Shown piece after piece: positions 25,267-36,723 of a stretch of 64,000 nucleotides of DNA. This DNA is from Gordonia sp. PP30 (GTDB lineage: Bacteria; Actinomycetota; Actinomycetes; Mycobacteriales; Mycobacteriaceae). Under the pieces are notes generated by a model. That model was not told the origin of the DNA and made no database searches. It worked only from the letters and a program-made list of their open reading frames with translations. The position numbers and the translations under genes are program-made. Within the stretch, counting starts at the first letter, position 1; every line of letters begins with the position of its first letter. Location: assembly GCF_023100845.1 (NCBI RefSeq), contig NZ_CP095864.1, forward strand, positions 62,001 to 126,000, given 5' to 3'.

Positions 25267-26277
25267 TCAGCCGCCCACGACATGCGCATCCAGGAAGTCT
25301 TTCGCCTCCCGGACCGCTTTTCGGGACTCGGGGGTGAAGTACGGGAACATCTGGAAGACGTGCCCTTGGCCGGGCCACTCCTGGAGGGTCGAATCGCCGC
25401 CAGCCGCACGGAGATTCGCGTGGATGGTGCGGGCGTCGTCGGCCATCACCTCGCGGCCGCCGAACTGGATGAGGGTGGGGGGAAGGTCCATGTCGGGCGT
25501 CAGGGCGACGCGCATCCGCGGATGATCGGGGGAGGCGTCGCCGGTGTACATCGACAGCAGGCGCTGGGCGCCGGCGGCGTGGATGTGCGGATCGCGGACG
25601 CCGGAGCGCTCCAGGGCGCAGGCGAGTTCGAAGCTCGGGTCGTACAGCGGCGAGATCATCAGCATCGCGGCGGGCTGCGGCACCCCGTCGCGATGGTTCG
25701 ACGCGAGCACGTCCAGGGCCAGGTGGCCGCCCGCGGAATCACCGGCGATGACGATCCGATCCGCGGAGAAACCGCGTTCGAGCAGCCAGCGGTAGCCGCG
25801 CACGGCGTCGTCGCCCGCGGCGGGGAACCGGTGCCGCGGTCCCATCCGGTAGTCGAGGCTGAAGGCGCCGATCCCGGATCGCCGGGTCAGCCGGGCGACC
25901 AGCCCCCGGTGCGTGCGTGGCGAGCAGATCAGATACCCGCTGCCGTGCAGGTAGTACAGCACGCTGCGACCGCTCGCCGGGTCCGGGATGCCGCCGCCGA
26001 ACCGGTCGGCCTCGTGCACCCATTCGCCGCGCACCTGCCCGCCGTCGTGTGCCGCCCGGAACCCGGTGCTGCGGGTGCCGCGGGGGACCGGGCTGATCGC
26101 CGATAGGGAGGTGTTCAGCGCGGGTCGCGCCACCGTCACCCCCCACGGCCCGACCACCGGGACGTGCCCGGCGATGCCGATCGCCGGGCGAGCCGCCCGC
26201 CACACATAGCCGTTCAGCGTGCGGGCGCGCACGGATCCACGTCCGGTCAGTCCGTCGGCCACCTCGGTATCGCCCAT
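25267..26277 (-). CDS. Alpha/beta hydrolase, HSL-type esterase
   Basis: This 336-residue enzyme has the hormone-sensitive-lipase oxyanion motif as HGSGY (usually HGGG; residue 3 is Ser here), the nucleophile elbow GDSAGGH, a DMDLPPTLIQFGGREVMADD stretch with the acid, and His in GQGHVFQMFP. It should hydrolyse short to medium acyl esters in the cytoplasm. The ATG at 26277 (MGDTEVADGL) is used; internal starts are possible because the N-terminus is variable. It is divergent from gltB, with 236 bp between the starts. Confidence 0.9.
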   Translation of the reverse strand: MGDTEVADGLTGRGSVRARTLNGYVWRAARPAIGIAGHVPVVGPWGVTVARPALNTSLSAISPVPRGTRSTGFRAAHDGGQVRGEWVHEADRFGGGIPDPASGRSVLYYLHGSGYLICSPRTHRGLVARLTRRSGIGAFSLDYRMGPRHRFPAAGDDAVRGYRWLLERGFSADRIVIAGDSAGGHLALDVLASNHRDGVPQPAAMLMISPLYDPSFELACALERSGVRDPHIHAAGAQRLLSMYTGDASPDHPRMRVALTPDMDLPPTLIQFGGREVMADDARTIHANLRAAGGDSTLQEWPGQGHVFQMFPYFTPESRKAVREAKDFLDAHVVGG

Positions 26278-26513
26278 GGGATGAGACGATACGACTGATC
26301 TGCCTCATTACGGTGGTGTTTCGTCGCGATGACGGCCGCTTTTGCCGCCGGGGTCGCGGCCGTGGCAGAATAAGTAGCACTGCGCTCGATGATTTGTTCA
26401 CCGAGCGGGCCAGCAACGAAGCTGATCTCCCCGGCAGCGCACTCGCGCTGATTCTTCCGGGACTTCTCCAGTACGTATGAGTGCGCAGCGTGGCGTACGG
26501 AGTAGGCAGATCC
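26278..26513. other. Divergent promoter region of the esterase and gltB
   Basis: This 236-bp region contains no gene that I can support. It must hold the promoters for the esterase and gltBD. No riboswitch-like or repeat structure was recognised. Confidence 0.5.
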
Positions 26514-29500
26514 ATGATGCACTTGCCGGGGCCCGTCGGGCTCTACGACCCGATCAACGAGCACGATGCGTGCGGCGTTGCCTTCGTCGTCGACATGTAT
26601 GGACGACGCAGCCGCGACATCGTCGAGAAGGCCATCACCGCGCTGGTCAACCTCGAACACCGCGGTGCGGCCGGTGCCGAGCCGAACACCGGTGACGGCG
26701 CCGGGATCATGATTCAGGTCCCGGATCGCTTCCTGCGCGAGGTGGTCGACTTCGAGCTGCCCGCCGAGGGCGACTACGCCACCGGTATCGCGTTCCTCCC
26801 GCAGTCGGCGAGCGACGTGACCGAGGCGATCGACGGCATCGAGAAGATCATCGCCGATCAGGGCCTCGAGCTGCTCGGCTGGCGCGAGGTGCCGGTCGAC
26901 GACGCCTCGCTCGGCGCGCTCTCCCGCGACGCCATGCCGACCTTCCGCCAGGTGTTCATCGGCGGCGCGTCGGGCATGGACCTGGAGCGGCAGGCGTACG
27001 TGGTCCGCAAGCGCATCCAGTACGAGCTCGGCAACAAGGGCGCCGGCCAGGACGGCCCCGGCCGCGAGACCGCGTACTTCCCGAGCCTGTCGGGCCAGAC
27101 CATGGTCTACAAGGGCATGCTGACCACCCCGCAGCTGCGCGACTTCTACCTCGACCTGCAGGATGAGCGCGTGGAGAGCGCTCTCGGCCTGGTCCACTCG
27201 CGCTTCTCCACCAACACCTTCCCGTCGTGGCCGCTGGCCCACCCGTTCCGGCGGGTCGCCCACAACGGCGAGATCAACACGGTCACCGGCAACGAGAACT
27301 GGATGCGCGCACGTGAGGCGCTCATCGACACGGGTGCCTTCGGGGCCGGTGCCGCCGAGAAGATCTTCCCGGTGTGCACCCCGGGCGCGTCGGACACGGC
27401 CCGCTTCGACGAGGTGCTGGAACTGCTGCACCTCGGTGGCCGCAGCCTGCCGCACGCCGTGCTGATGATGATTCCGGAGGCGTGGGAGCGCCACGAGGAC
27501 ATGAAGCCCGAGCACCGCGCCTTCTTCGAGTACCACTCGGCGCTCATGGAGGCCTGGGACGGCCCGGCCTCGGTCTGCTTCACCGACGGCAGCTACGTCG
27601 GCGCCGTGCTCGACCGCAACGGTCTGCGGCCGTCGCGCATCTGGGTCACGAAGGACGGCCTGGTCGTGCTGGGTTCGGAGGTCGGCGTGCTCGACATCGA
27701 CCCGGCCGACGTGGTCTCCCGCCAGCGCCTTCAGCCGGGCAAGATGTTCCTGGTCGACACCAAGCAGGGCCGCATCGTCGACGACGAGGAGGTCAAGGAC
27801 TACCTCGCGGGCGAGCACCCGTACCAGCAGTGGCTCGACGAGAACCAGGTCCGCCTGGAGGAGCTGCCCAAGCGCCCGCACGTGCACATGAACCACGCGC
27901 GCGTCGCCCACCGGCAGCAGCTCTTCGGCTACACCAACGAGGACCTGCGCCTGCTGGTGGAGCCGATGGCGGCCAGCGGCGCCGAGGCGATCGGCTCGAT
28001 GGGCACCGATACCCCGATCGCGGTGCTGTCGGCCCGTTCGCGCATGCTGTTCGACTACTTCCAGCAGCTCTTCGCCCAGGTCACCAACCCGCCGCTCGAC
28101 GCGATCCGGGAGGAGATCGTCACCAGCATCGGTCACCGGCTGGGCAGCGAGGGCGACCTGCTGCACCCGACCCCGGAGTCGGCCAAGCAGATCGTGCTGC
28201 GTCAGCCGATCCTCGACAACGACGAGCTGGCCCAGCTGGTGGACATCGACGGCGAGGCCAGCGGCTTCCCGTCGGTGCACATCCACGGCCTGTACCCGGT
28301 CGCCGAGGGCGGCGCCGGCCTGCGCAAGGCGCTCGACGACGTCCGCGCCAAGGCGTCGGCCGCCATCGCGGACGGTGCGCAGATCATCGTCCTGTCCGAC
28401 CGTGAGTCCGACGAGAACCTGGCACCGATCCCGTCGCTGCTGCTGACTGCGGCCGTGCACCACCACTTGGTGCGCGAGCGGACGCGGACCCGCGCCTCGA
28501 TCGTCGTCGAATCCGGCGACGCCCGCGAGGTGCACCACATGGCGCTGCTGATCGGTTTCGGCGCGGCGGCGATCAACCCGTACATGGCCTTCGAGTCGAT
28601 CGAGGACATGATCAACTCGGGTGCCATCACCAGCCCGGCCGACTTCGCCAAGGCACGCGCCAACTACATCAAGGCCGCCGGCAAGGGCGTGCTCAAGGTG
28701 ATGAGCAAGATGGGCATCTCGACGGTCCCGTCGTACAACGGCGCCCAGTTGTTCCAGGCCATCGGCCTGAGCCAGGAACTGGTCGACGAGTTCTTCACCG
28801 GCCTGCGCAGCCAGCTCGACGGCATCGGGCTCGACGAGCTCGCCGACGAGGTGGCCGCCCGGCACGCCCTCGCCTTCAGCGAGCGGCCGTCCGAGCGCGC
28901 GCACCGCGAACTCGAGGTCGGCGGCGAGTACCAGTGGCGGCGCGAGGGGGAGTACCACCTCTTCAACCCGGAGACCGTCTTCAAGCTGCAGCACTCCACG
29001 CGCACCGGGCAGTACTCGGTGTTCAAGGAGTACACCAAGCTGGTCGACGACCAGTCGGCGCGGATCGGCACCCTCCGCGGTCTGTTCGACTTCAACTTCG
29101 GCGACCGGGATCCGATCCCGCTCGACAAGGTGGAGCCGGCCAGCGAGATCGTCAAGCGGTTCTCGACCGGCGCGATGAGCTACGGCTCGATCTCCGCCGA
29201 GGCGCACGAGACCCTCGCCATCGCGATGAACCGTCTCGGTGGCAAGAGCAACTCGGGTGAGGGCGGCGAGGATCCGCGGCGCTTCAGCCACGACGAGAAC
29301 GGTGACTGGCGGCGCAGTGCCATCAAGCAGGTGGCGTCGGGCCGGTTCGGTGTCACCAGCAACTACCTGACCAACTGCACGGACATCCAGATCAAGATGG
29401 CGCAGGGTGCCAAGCCCGGCGAGGGTGGCCAGCTGCCGCCGCACAAGGTGTACCCGTGGGTCGCCGAGGTCCGCGGCTCGACGCCCGGCGTCGGCCTGAT

Positions 29501-31094
29501 CTCGCCGCCGCCGCACCACGACATCTACTCGATCGAGGATCTGGCGCAGCTGATCCACGACCTGAAGAACGCGAACCCGACCGCTCGGATTCACGTGAAA
29601 CTCGTCTCCGAGCTCGGTGTCGGCACCGTCGCCGCGGGCGTCTCGAAGGCGCACGCGGACGTCGTGCTGATCTCCGGCTTCGACGGCGGCACCGGTGCCA
29701 GCCCGTTGACCTCGCTCAAGCACGCCGGCGCCCCGTGGGAGATCGGCCTGGCCGAGACCCAGCAGACGCTGCTGCTCAACGGTCTGCGCGACCGGATCGT
29801 CGTGCAGGTCGACGGTCAGCTCAAGACCGGCCGCGACGTGATGATCGCCGCGCTGCTCGGCGGTGAGGAGTTCGGTTTCGCGACCGCGCCGCTGGTCGTC
29901 TCGGGCTGCATCATGATGCGCGTCTGCCACCTCGACACCTGCCCGGTGGGCGTCGCGACGCAGAACCCGCTGCTGCGCGAGCGCTTCACCGGCAAGCCGG
30001 AGTTCGTCGAGAACTTCATGCTCTACATCGCCGAGGAGGTGCGCGAGCTGCTGGCGCGCCTGGGCTTCCGCACGCTGCAGGAGGCCGTCGGGCACGTCGA
30101 GGCGCTCGACACGTCCAAGGCCATCGCGCACTGGAAGGACGCCAAGGCCGGCAAGCTCGACCTGACGCCGATCCTGACCATGCCGGAGTCGCCGTTCATG
30201 AACCAGGACCTGTACTGCTCCGGCAAGCAGGATCACGGGCTCGAGAAGGCGCTCGACAACGAGCTGATCGAGAAGGCGCGGCCGGCCATCGAGTCGGGCA
30301 CCCGCGTGTTCATCGAGTCGCCGATCACCAACGTCAACCGCACGGTCGGCACCATGCTCGGCCACGAGGTGACCAAGGTGTACGGCGCGGAGGGGCTGCC
30401 GGACGGCACCATCTCCATCGCGCTCACCGGCTCGGCGGGCAACAGCTTCGGCGCCTTCGTGCCGCGCGGCATCACGATGCGCCTGACCGGCGACGCCAAC
30501 GACTTCGTCGGCAAGGGCCTGTCGGGCGGCAAGATCGTCGTCGCGCCGTCGGTCGACGCGCCCGCGGGCTTCGTCGCCGAGGAGAACATCATCGCCGGCA
30601 ACGTGATCGGCTTCGGCGGCACCGCGGGCAAGATCTTCCTCCGCGGCGTCGCGGGCGAGCGGTTCTGCGTGCGCAACTCGGGCGTGCAGGCCGTCGTCGA
30701 GGGCGTCGGTGACCACGGTTGCGAGTACATGACCGGTGGCCGGGTGATCGTCCTGGGCAAGACCGGCCGCAACTTCGCGGCAGGCATGTCCGGCGGCGTC
30801 GCCTACGTCTTCGACAAGGACGGCACGTTCGAGCAGAACCTGAACACCGAACTCGTCGACCTCGAGACGCTCGACGACGATGACCTGAAGTACCTGCAGG
30901 ACATGCTCACCGAGCATCGGGACGAGACGCGGTCGCCGGTGGCGGCCAAGATCCTCGGTAACTGGGCGGTGGCCCAGACCAAGTTCGTGAAGGTGATGCC
31001 TCGCGACTACAAGAGAGTGCTTGACGCCATCGACGTCGCCGAGCGCACCGGACGAGATGTGAACGAAGCGATCATGGAGGCGGCTCGTGGCTGA
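26514..31094 (+). CDS. gltB: Glutamate synthase large subunit
   Basis: The product of about 1526 residues transfers the amide of glutamine to 2-oxoglutarate. A short propeptide ends just before the catalytic Cys in [10 protein letters not shown] (about residue 20), which opens the class II glutaminase domain. The synthase domain binds FMN ([38 protein letters not shown]), and the iron-sulfur cluster Cys are in [17 protein letters not shown]. The C-terminal GXGXG helix domain follows. The ATG at 26514 is preferred for propeptide length, with GGAG 11 bases upstream; an in-frame ATG exists at 26481. It overlaps gltD by 8 bases. All domains are complete. Confidence 0.97.
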   Translation: MMHLPGPVGLYDPINEHDACGVAFVVDMYGRRSRDIVEKAITALVNLEHRGAAGAEPNTGDGAGIMIQVPDRFLREVVDFELPAEGDYATGIAFLPQSASDVTEAIDGIEKIIADQGLELLGWREVPVDDASLGALSRDAMPTFRQVFIGGASGMDLERQAYVVRKRIQYELGNKGAGQDGPGRETAYFPSLSGQTMVYKGMLTTPQLRDFYLDLQDERVESALGLVHSRFSTNTFPSWPLAHPFRRVAHNGEINTVTGNENWMRAREALIDTGAFGAGAAEKIFPVCTPGASDTARFDEVLELLHLGGRSLPHAVLMMIPEAWERHEDMKPEHRAFFEYHSALMEAWDGPASVCFTDGSYVGAVLDRNGLRPSRIWVTKDGLVVLGSEVGVLDIDPADVVSRQRLQPGKMFLVDTKQGRIVDDEEVKDYLAGEHPYQQWLDENQVRLEELPKRPHVHMNHARVAHRQQLFGYTNEDLRLLVEPMAASGAEAIGSMGTDTPIAVLSARSRMLFDYFQQLFAQVTNPPLDAIREEIVTSIGHRLGSEGDLLHPTPESAKQIVLRQPILDNDELAQLVDIDGEASGFPSVHIHGLYPVAEGGAGLRKALDDVRAKASAAIADGAQIIVLSDRESDENLAPIPSLLLTAAVHHHLVRERTRTRASIVVESGDAREVHHMALLIGFGAAAINPYMAFESIEDMINSGAITSPADFAKARANYIKAAGKGVLKVMSKMGISTVPSYNGAQLFQAIGLSQELVDEFFTGLRSQLDGIGLDELADEVAARHALAFSERPSERAHRELEVGGEYQWRREGEYHLFNPETVFKLQHSTRTGQYSVFKEYTKLVDDQSARIGTLRGLFDFNFGDRDPIPLDKVEPASEIVKRFSTGAMSYGSISAEAHETLAIAMNRLGGKSNSGEGGEDPRRFSHDENGDWRRSAIKQVASGRFGVTSNYLTNCTDIQIKMAQGAKPGEGGQLPPHKVYPWVAEVRGSTPGVGLISPPPHHDIYSIEDLAQLIHDLKNANPTARIHVKLVSELGVGTVAAGVSKAHADVVLISGFDGGTGASPLTSLKHAGAPWEIGLAETQQTLLLNGLRDRIVVQVDGQLKTGRDVMIAALLGGEEFGFATAPLVVSGCIMMRVCHLDTCPVGVATQNPLLRERFTGKPEFVENFMLYIAEEVRELLARLGFRTLQEAVGHVEALDTSKAIAHWKDAKAGKLDLTPILTMPESPFMNQDLYCSGKQDHGLEKALDNELIEKARPAIESGTRVFIESPITNVNRTVGTMLGHEVTKVYGAEGLPDGTISIALTGSAGNSFGAFVPRGITMRLTGDANDFVGKGLSGGKIVVAPSVDAPAGFVAEENIIAGNVIGFGGTAGKIFLRGVAGERFCVRNSGVQAVVEGVGDHGCEYMTGGRVIVLGKTGRNFAAGMSGGVAYVFDKDGTFEQNLNTELVDLETLDDDDLKYLQDMLTEHRDETRSPVAAKILGNWAVAQTKFVKVMPRDYKRVLDAIDVAERTGRDVNEAIMEAARG

Positions 31095-32541
31095 TCCGAG
31101 AGGTTTTCTCAAGAATACGGAGCGAGAGACGCCCACCCGGCGTCCCGTCGAACTGCGGCTGCTGGACTACAAAGAGGTCTACAACAAGTTCGACCGCGGC
31201 ACCCTGCAGACGCAGGCCAGCCGTTGCATGGACTGCGGAATCCCGTTCTGCCACAACGGTTGTCCGCTGGGCAACCTGATCCCCGAGTGGAACGACCTGG
31301 TCTACAAGGGACGGTGGGACGCCGGCATCGATCGCCTGCACGCCACCAACAACTTCCCCGAGTTCACCGGGCGACTGTGCCCGGCGCCGTGCGAGGCGTC
31401 GTGCGTGCTCGGCATCAACCAGCCCGCCGTGACCATCAAGCAGGTCGAGGTGGAGCTGGTCGAGAAGGCGTTCGAGGACGACGACGTGACCCCGGTGATG
31501 CCGTCGGAGTACACCGGCAAGTCCGTCGCCGTGATCGGTTCGGGCCCGGCCGGCCTGGCTGCCGCCCAGCAGCTGACCCGCGCGGGACACTCGGTGACCG
31601 TCTTCGAGCGGGCCGACCGGATCGGCGGCCTGCTGCGCTACGGCATCCCCGAGTTCAAGATGGAGAAGCACATCATCGACCGTCGGCTGGCGCAGATGGA
31701 GGCCGAGGGCACCGTCTTCCGCACCGGGGTGAACGTCGGCGTCGACGTCACCGTCGACGAGCTCCGTGCCCAGTTCGACGCCGTCGTGCTGGCCAACGGC
31801 TCCACGATCGGCCGTGACCTGCCGATCCCGGGCCGCGAGCTGAACGGCATCCACCAGGCGATGGAGTACCTGCCGCAGTCCAACCGCTTCGCGGTGGGCG
31901 ACGAGGTCCCCGGCCAGATCCGCGCCGACGGCAAGAAGGTCGTCATCATCGGTGGCGGCGACACCGGCGCCGACTGCCTCGGCACCGCGCTGCGGCAGGG
32001 CGCGGAGATCGTGCACCAGTTCGAGATCATGCCGCGCCCGCCGGCCGAGCGTGCCGAGGTGACGCCGTGGCCGCTGTACCCGCTGATGTACCGCGTGTCG
32101 TCGGCGCACGAGGAGGGCGGCGAACGCGTCTTCAGCGTCAACACCGAGCAGTTCGTCGGTGAGAACGGTCAGGTGACCGGCCTCAAGGCGCACGAGGTGA
32201 AGATGGTGAACGGGCGCTTCGAGAAGGTCGAGGGCTCGGACTTCGAGCTGGAGTGCGACCTGGTCCTGCTGGCGATGGGCTTCGTCGGCCCGGAGCGCGG
32301 CGACCTGCTCGACAAGCTCGGTGTTTCCTATGACCCGCGCGGCAACGTCGCGCGTGACGCACACTTCGCGGCCAACGGCGTCCCCGGAGTGTTCGTCGCC
32401 GGTGACGCCGGCCGCGGCCAGTCGCTGATCGTGTGGGCCATCGCGGAGGGCCGCTCGGCCGCCGCCGCGGTCGACGCGTACCTGACGGTGTCGACGGAGC
32501 TGCCGGCCCCGATCGAGCCGACCACGGTGGCCCAGCGGTAG
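31087..32541 (+). CDS. gltD: Glutamate synthase small subunit
   Basis: This 484-residue flavoprotein supplies electrons from NADPH to GltB. It has the N-terminal double iron-sulfur Cys pattern ([17 protein letters not shown], then [14 protein letters not shown]), an FAD fold ([17 protein letters not shown] near 148), the NADPH site ([15 protein letters not shown] near 297) and the C-terminal FAD motif [13 protein letters not shown]. It starts with GTG at 31087 inside the end of gltB, so the subunits are translationally coupled. A perfect hairpin follows 18 bases after the stop. Confidence 0.97.
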   Translation: MADPRGFLKNTERETPTRRPVELRLLDYKEVYNKFDRGTLQTQASRCMDCGIPFCHNGCPLGNLIPEWNDLVYKGRWDAGIDRLHATNNFPEFTGRLCPAPCEASCVLGINQPAVTIKQVEVELVEKAFEDDDVTPVMPSEYTGKSVAVIGSGPAGLAAAQQLTRAGHSVTVFERADRIGGLLRYGIPEFKMEKHIIDRRLAQMEAEGTVFRTGVNVGVDVTVDELRAQFDAVVLANGSTIGRDLPIPGRELNGIHQAMEYLPQSNRFAVGDEVPGQIRADGKKVVIIGGGDTGADCLGTALRQGAEIVHQFEIMPRPPAERAEVTPWPLYPLMYRVSSAHEEGGERVFSVNTEQFVGENGQVTGLKAHEVKMVNGRFEKVEGSDFELECDLVLLAMGFVGPERGDLLDKLGVSYDPRGNVARDAHFAANGVPGVFVAGDAGRGQSLIVWAIAEGRSAAAAVDAYLTVSTELPAPIEPTTVAQR

Positions 32542-32559
32542 GTCGTAGCAGCGGATCGT

Positions 32560-32593
32560 CACAGAAGCAGCGCTCGCGAGCGCTGCTTCTGTG
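32560..32593. terminator. Perfect 34-nt palindrome, terminator of gltBD
   Basis: Both 17-base arms match perfectly (CACAGAAGCAGCGCTCG and its complement) with no separate loop, 18 bases after the gltD stop. It is the clear intrinsic-type terminator of the operon, though not followed by a T-tract, as is usual in mycobacteria-like organisms. Confidence 0.85.
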
Positions 32594-32743
32594 CATCTGC
32601 GCTGCTACTGCTCTCCAGAGCGGCTGGCGCCGAGGTCGTTGAGACGTCGCTCACTGCGACTCGGGGTAACGTCTCGCGCCCCGCCGCCGACATACTCGGC
32701 GAGGCCGGAAGCCGGCCGTGTCCCGATCCTGCCGGAGGTCTGC

Positions 32744-32902
32744 ATGCACGCCGCATTCCCGTCCGACCGCGGCCGTCGCCGCGGCGGCCGCACCGCCGCG
32801 CGCACCTTCTGGGGCCGCGTGCGCGCCCCGCGTCCGCTCGCCGCCGAGCACGAGCGCCTGGTCACGACGGAGGAGTTCCGCCGTCTCCGTCGCGCCGGCT
32901 GA
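32744..32902 (+). CDS. Small basic protein, 52 residues
   Basis: A 52-residue frame starts at ATG 32744 with GGAGG (32734-32738) at good spacing. It is rich in Arg (DRGRRRGGRTAARTFWGRVR) and ends TTEEFRRLRRAG. It converges on the S4-domain gene and stops 2 bases before that gene's stop. The strong ribosome-binding site favours a real gene. The basic composition suggests nucleic-acid binding, but no family is recognised. Confidence 0.5.
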   Translation: MHAAFPSDRGRRRGGRTAARTFWGRVRAPRPLAAEHERLVTTEEFRRLRRAG

Positions 32903-32904
32903 GT

Positions 32905-33138
32905 TCAGCTCCCGGCAGCCAGGGACTTGACCCGGACCTCGATCCCGCCGAGTTCGACGACGTCTCCGTCGCGGAGCTGACGCCCGCGCCGGATCTCGGT
33001 CTCGCCGTTCACCGTCACCAGCTCGTCGCCCAGCACCGCCTTGGCGTCCGCGCCGGTCTCGATCAGATTCGCCAGCTTCAGAAACTGGCCCAGCCGGATG
33101 CTCTCGTCCCGGATCGTGACATCGTCCACACCGGTCAT
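32905..33138 (-). CDS. S4-domain RNA-binding protein (YbcJ-like)
   Basis: This 77-residue protein is essentially one S4 fold: SIRLGQFLKLANLIETGADA, then VLGDELVTVNGETEIRRGRQLRDGD. This is the classic S4 pattern for binding structured RNA. Short stand-alone members (YbcJ/YaaA type) are thought to act around ribosomes. The ATG at 33138 begins MTGVDDVTIRDESI. It is divergent from lysX with 88 bp between starts. Confidence 0.9.
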   Translation of the reverse strand: MTGVDDVTIRDESIRLGQFLKLANLIETGADAKAVLGDELVTVNGETEIRRGRQLRDGDVVELGGIEVRVKSLAAGS

Positions 33139-33226
33139 TGTGCCGCACGGATAAACGACGCGTACCGGACGCGTGGCCGCCGTTCTCAGTCTGCCCTCAT
33201 CGACCTGCGGGTTAGATGGGGCCATC

Positions 33227-36200
33227 ATGACCAATTCAGTGCGGACCGAGCAGGACAGTCGGCGGGCGACGGCGAACCGCCGTTCACTGGCCGGGCTCGC
33301 GCGTATCGCTTCCCCAGACGGCTTCGGCCGTCGCCTGCCGCAACGCACCGCGACAGTGGTCGGTCTGCTCGCGCTCATCGGGCTGATCTCGGCGCTGGTG
33401 CCGCCGTTCCGCCACTGGATCGCGGTGCCGCGCGCGTTCGTGGACCACTACCTGTTCCCGCTGCCGAGCACCAGCCTGGCGTGGGTCGTGGTGCTCGGCC
33501 TGCTCGCGGTGTCGTTGTCGCTGCGCAAACGGATCGCCTGGGCGGTGACCACCGGAATCGTGGCGGTGATGGCGGTCTCGAATCTGGAAGACCTGCTGCT
33601 GGCCTCCGCGCGGCGGCACGAGAGCCCGCCGAAGCTGGGTGTCGGGCTGGCGGTGACCAGCGTGTGCCTGGTGATCCTAGTGCTCGGCTACGCGCAGTTC
33701 CCGACCCGGGTGCGGCGCGGCGCGCTGCGCAGCTCCCTGGCGGTGCTGGCCGTCGGGCTGGTGGCCGGGACGCTGCTCGGCTGGGGGCTGGTCGCCCTGG
33801 CGCCGGGCAGCGTCGAACGCGGCCGGTATCTGGCCTATTCGTTCGACCACGTGGTGGCCTTCGCGTCGATCGAGGCGCGGCCGCTGCTGGAACACCACGC
33901 GCCCGGCTGGGTCACCTGGCTGCTCGGCCTGTTCGGCGCGCTGGCGCTGATCGCCGCGGCGTTCGTGCTGTTCCGGTCCCAGCGCCTGGCATCGCTCATC
34001 ACCCCCGACGACGAACGGCTGATCCGCGCGCTGTTGCGCACGTACGGCGAGGACGACTCGCTCGGCTACTTCTCCACCCGCCGGGACAAGGCCGCCGTCT
34101 TCTCGCCCGACGGCCGCGCGGTGATCACCTATCGCGTCGAGGTGGCGACCTGCATGGCCGGCGGCGACCCGATCGGCGACCCCGACGCCTGGCCCGATGC
34201 GATCGCCGAGTTCATCGCGCTCTGCGAGACCTACGGGTGGCGGCCCGCGGTGCTCGGCGCCAGTGTCCGCGGGGCACGCGCCTACGAGGCGGCGGGCATG
34301 CGGAGCCTCAACATCGGTGACGAGGCCGTGGTGCACCCCGACGACTTCGCGCTCTCGCGGCCGGAGTTCAAGGCCGTGCGCGGCGCGGCCAGTCGTATCC
34401 GCAACCTGGGCATCACCGTCCGTATCCGCCGGATGGCGGAACTGCCGGACAGCGAACTCGACGCGCTGACCGCACGTGCCGATGCCTGGCGCGACGGTGA
34501 GACCGAGCGCGGCTTCGCGATGGCCCTCGGCCGCCTGGGCGACCGCGCCGACGACGACACCCTGATCGTCGAGGCGGTCGGCGACGACGGCCGCGAGATC
34601 GGTCTGCTGACCTTCGTCCCCTGGGGACGTTCCGGGGCCTCGCTCGACGTGATGCGCCGGGAGCGGAGCGGTCCCAACGGGGTGGTCGAGGCGATGGTGA
34701 GCGCGCTGGCGACCGAGGCCGACGAGGTCGGTGTCACCCGTATCTCGCTGAACTTCGCGGCGTTCCGCGGCATCTTCTCGCAGCATGAGGAAGTCGGCGC
34801 CGGCCCGGTGGTGCACCTGCTCTACCGGGTGCTGTCGCTGAGTTCGCGCTACTTCCAGATCGAGTCGCTGTACCGGTCCAACGCGAAGTATCAGCCCGAA
34901 TGGGTGCCGCGCTTCCTGTGCTTCGGCGGTGGCCGGTCGATCCTGCGGGTCGGGGCGGCCGCGCTGATCACCGAGGGATTCATCCCCTCGATGTCGCCGC
35001 CGCCGCGTAACGCGGGCGCGTCGTCGATCCCGGTGGGCGTCGACGTCGACGCGCTGATCGCGGACCTCGATCGCGCCGCGCGCGCGGTGTCGGCGGCGCA
35101 GCCGCGGCGCGCCGGTCAGGTGCGGGTGCGTCTGGAGAAGCTGGAGCGGCTGCGGGCCGAGGGCGTTGATCCGTATCCGACGGCCCAGTCGCCGACGCAT
35201 ACGGCCGCCGCTGCGCGGGAGGCCGACCCGGGGACCCCGGTGACGGTGGCCGGGCGGATCGTCGCCCTGCGCGATCTCGGCGGCGTGGTGTTCGCCGGGC
35301 TGCGCGATCAGTCGGGCACGGTGCAGCTGCTGGTGGAGCCGTCGTCGCTCGACGGCCCCGATTTCGCCGGGAGTCTGGACCTCGGTGACCTGGTCGAGGC
35401 GTCCGGCACGATGGGCGTCAGCCGCTCCGGCGAGGTGTCGGTGCTGGTCACGGCATGGCGCTTGAACGGCAAATGCCTGCACCCGCTGCCCGACAAGTGG
35501 CGCGGCCTGACCGACGCCGACATGGCGCTGCGGCGCCGCTATCTGGCGCTGGCGACCGATCGGGACAGTCGTGATCTGCTGGTCGCCCGCAGCAAGGTGG
35601 TCAAGGCGTTGCGCGACACGCTCTGCGATGACGGCTACATCGAGGTCGAGACGCCGATCCTGCAGCAGGTGCACGGCGGCGCCAACGCGAGCCCGTTCCG
35701 CACGCACATCAACGCCTACCACCTGGACCTGTATCTGCGGATCGCCCCCGAGCTGTACCTGAAGCGGCTGTGCGTCGGCGGGATGGAGCGGGTCTTCGAG
35801 ATCGGCCGGAACTTCCGCAACGAGGGCGTCGACCAGAGTCACAATCCGGAGTTCACCAGCCTGGAAGCCTATGCGGCGCACGGGGATTACCTCTCGATGA
35901 TGGATCTGACCCGGGAGCTGATCTGTGCCGCGGCGACCGCGGTGTACGGCGAACCGGTGCTGGTCTCGCCGGGTGAATCGGGCACGCGCGTCGACCTCTC
36001 CGGACGCTGGCCCGTGGTCTCGGTGTACGACGCCGTCTCGGTGGCGGTCGGCCGCACCGTCGGCCCGGGCACCGGGGCCGGTGCGCTGCGGGAGATCTGC
36101 CGGGAACGCGGTGTCGCGTACCGGCCGGGCTGGGATGCGGGCGAACTGGTCCAGGAACTGTATGAGCAGTTCGTGGAGTCGTCGACCACCTTCCCGACCT

Positions 36201-36547
36201 TCTATCTCGACTTCCCGGCCTCCACGTCGCCGCTCACCCGGAGCCGCGATGACGACCCGCGTCTCGCGCAGCGCTGGGACCTGGTCGCCTGGGGGATGGA
36301 ACTCGGCACCGCGTATTCCGAGCTCACCGACCCGCTGGAACAGCGGCGGCGGCTCACCGAGCAGTCGCTCCGCGCCGCCGGCGGGGACCGCGAGGCGATG
36401 GAACTCGACGAGGACTTCCTCACCGCCCTCGAATACGCGATGCCGCCCACCGGCGGCCTCGGCCTCGGTGTCGACCGGCTCGTGATGCTGCTGACCGGCC
36501 GCCCGATCCGCGACGTCCTGACCTTCCCGCTGGTGAAGCCCCGCTGA
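33227..36547 (+). CDS. lysX: Bifunctional lysylphosphatidylglycerol synthetase/lysyl-tRNA synthetase
   Basis: The product of about 1106 residues first has several membrane segments (about 40-250). A DUF2156-type lysyl-transferase domain follows (about 265-600: LGYFSTRRDKAAVF; WVPRFLCFGG). The C-terminal part is a class II lysyl-tRNA synthetase with an OB fold (about 620-730), motif 2 (EIGRNFRNEGVDQSHNPEFT) and motif 3 (GLGLGVDRLVMLL). It charges tRNA with lysine and transfers the lysine to phosphatidylglycerol, lowering surface charge. In mycobacteria this protects against cationic peptides. Length is close to the mycobacterial protein. The start is ATG 33227; an ATG at 33173 is less likely. 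Confidence 0.95.
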   Translation: MTNSVRTEQDSRRATANRRSLAGLARIASPDGFGRRLPQRTATVVGLLALIGLISALVPPFRHWIAVPRAFVDHYLFPLPSTSLAWVVVLGLLAVSLSLRKRIAWAVTTGIVAVMAVSNLEDLLLASARRHESPPKLGVGLAVTSVCLVILVLGYAQFPTRVRRGALRSSLAVLAVGLVAGTLLGWGLVALAPGSVERGRYLAYSFDHVVAFASIEARPLLEHHAPGWVTWLLGLFGALALIAAAFVLFRSQRLASLITPDDERLIRALLRTYGEDDSLGYFSTRRDKAAVFSPDGRAVITYRVEVATCMAGGDPIGDPDAWPDAIAEFIALCETYGWRPAVLGASVRGARAYEAAGMRSLNIGDEAVVHPDDFALSRPEFKAVRGAASRIRNLGITVRIRRMAELPDSELDALTARADAWRDGETERGFAMALGRLGDRADDDTLIVEAVGDDGREIGLLTFVPWGRSGASLDVMRRERSGPNGVVEAMVSALATEADEVGVTRISLNFAAFRGIFSQHEEVGAGPVVHLLYRVLSLSSRYFQIESLYRSNAKYQPEWVPRFLCFGGGRSILRVGAAALITEGFIPSMSPPPRNAGASSIPVGVDVDALIADLDRAARAVSAAQPRRAGQVRVRLEKLERLRAEGVDPYPTAQSPTHTAAAAREADPGTPVTVAGRIVALRDLGGVVFAGLRDQSGTVQLLVEPSSLDGPDFAGSLDLGDLVEASGTMGVSRSGEVSVLVTAWRLNGKCLHPLPDKWRGLTDADMALRRRYLALATDRDSRDLLVARSKVVKALRDTLCDDGYIEVETPILQQVHGGANASPFRTHINAYHLDLYLRIAPELYLKRLCVGGMERVFEIGRNFRNEGVDQSHNPEFTSLEAYAAHGDYLSMMDLTRELICAAATAVYGEPVLVSPGESGTRVDLSGRWPVVSVYDAVSVAVGRTVGPGTGAGALREICRERGVAYRPGWDAGELVQELYEQFVESSTTFPTFYLDFPASTSPLTRSRDDDPRLAQRWDLVAWGMELGTAYSELTDPLEQRRRLTEQSLRAAGGDREAMELDEDFLTALEYAMPPTGGLGLGVDRLVMLLTGRPIRDVLTFPLVKPR

Positions 36548-36723
36548 ATCACATGCGGGGGGAGGTCGCGCCGACACCGTCCGGTTCTTCGGTCGCCGAC
36601 CGACAAAGGGGACACTCTCGCGACCGGCCTCGACGGCCTGGCGTCGCGCCGTGGCGACGGACGGCGTGACGTCTGTTACCGCGGGGTACGGACACCTGCT
36701 CCGGCGGCATAGACTGGCGGACT

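Noticed and set aside
26247..31136. Open frame of 1629 codons antisense to gltB
   Set aside because: It mirrors gltB codon by codon. Its length is a result of GC-rich third positions, and the translation has low-complexity Arg/Asp/Leu composition and no domain.
33677..36577. 966-codon minus-strand frame over lysX
   Set aside because: It is antisense shadow of lysX with no recognisable domain or ribosome-binding site.
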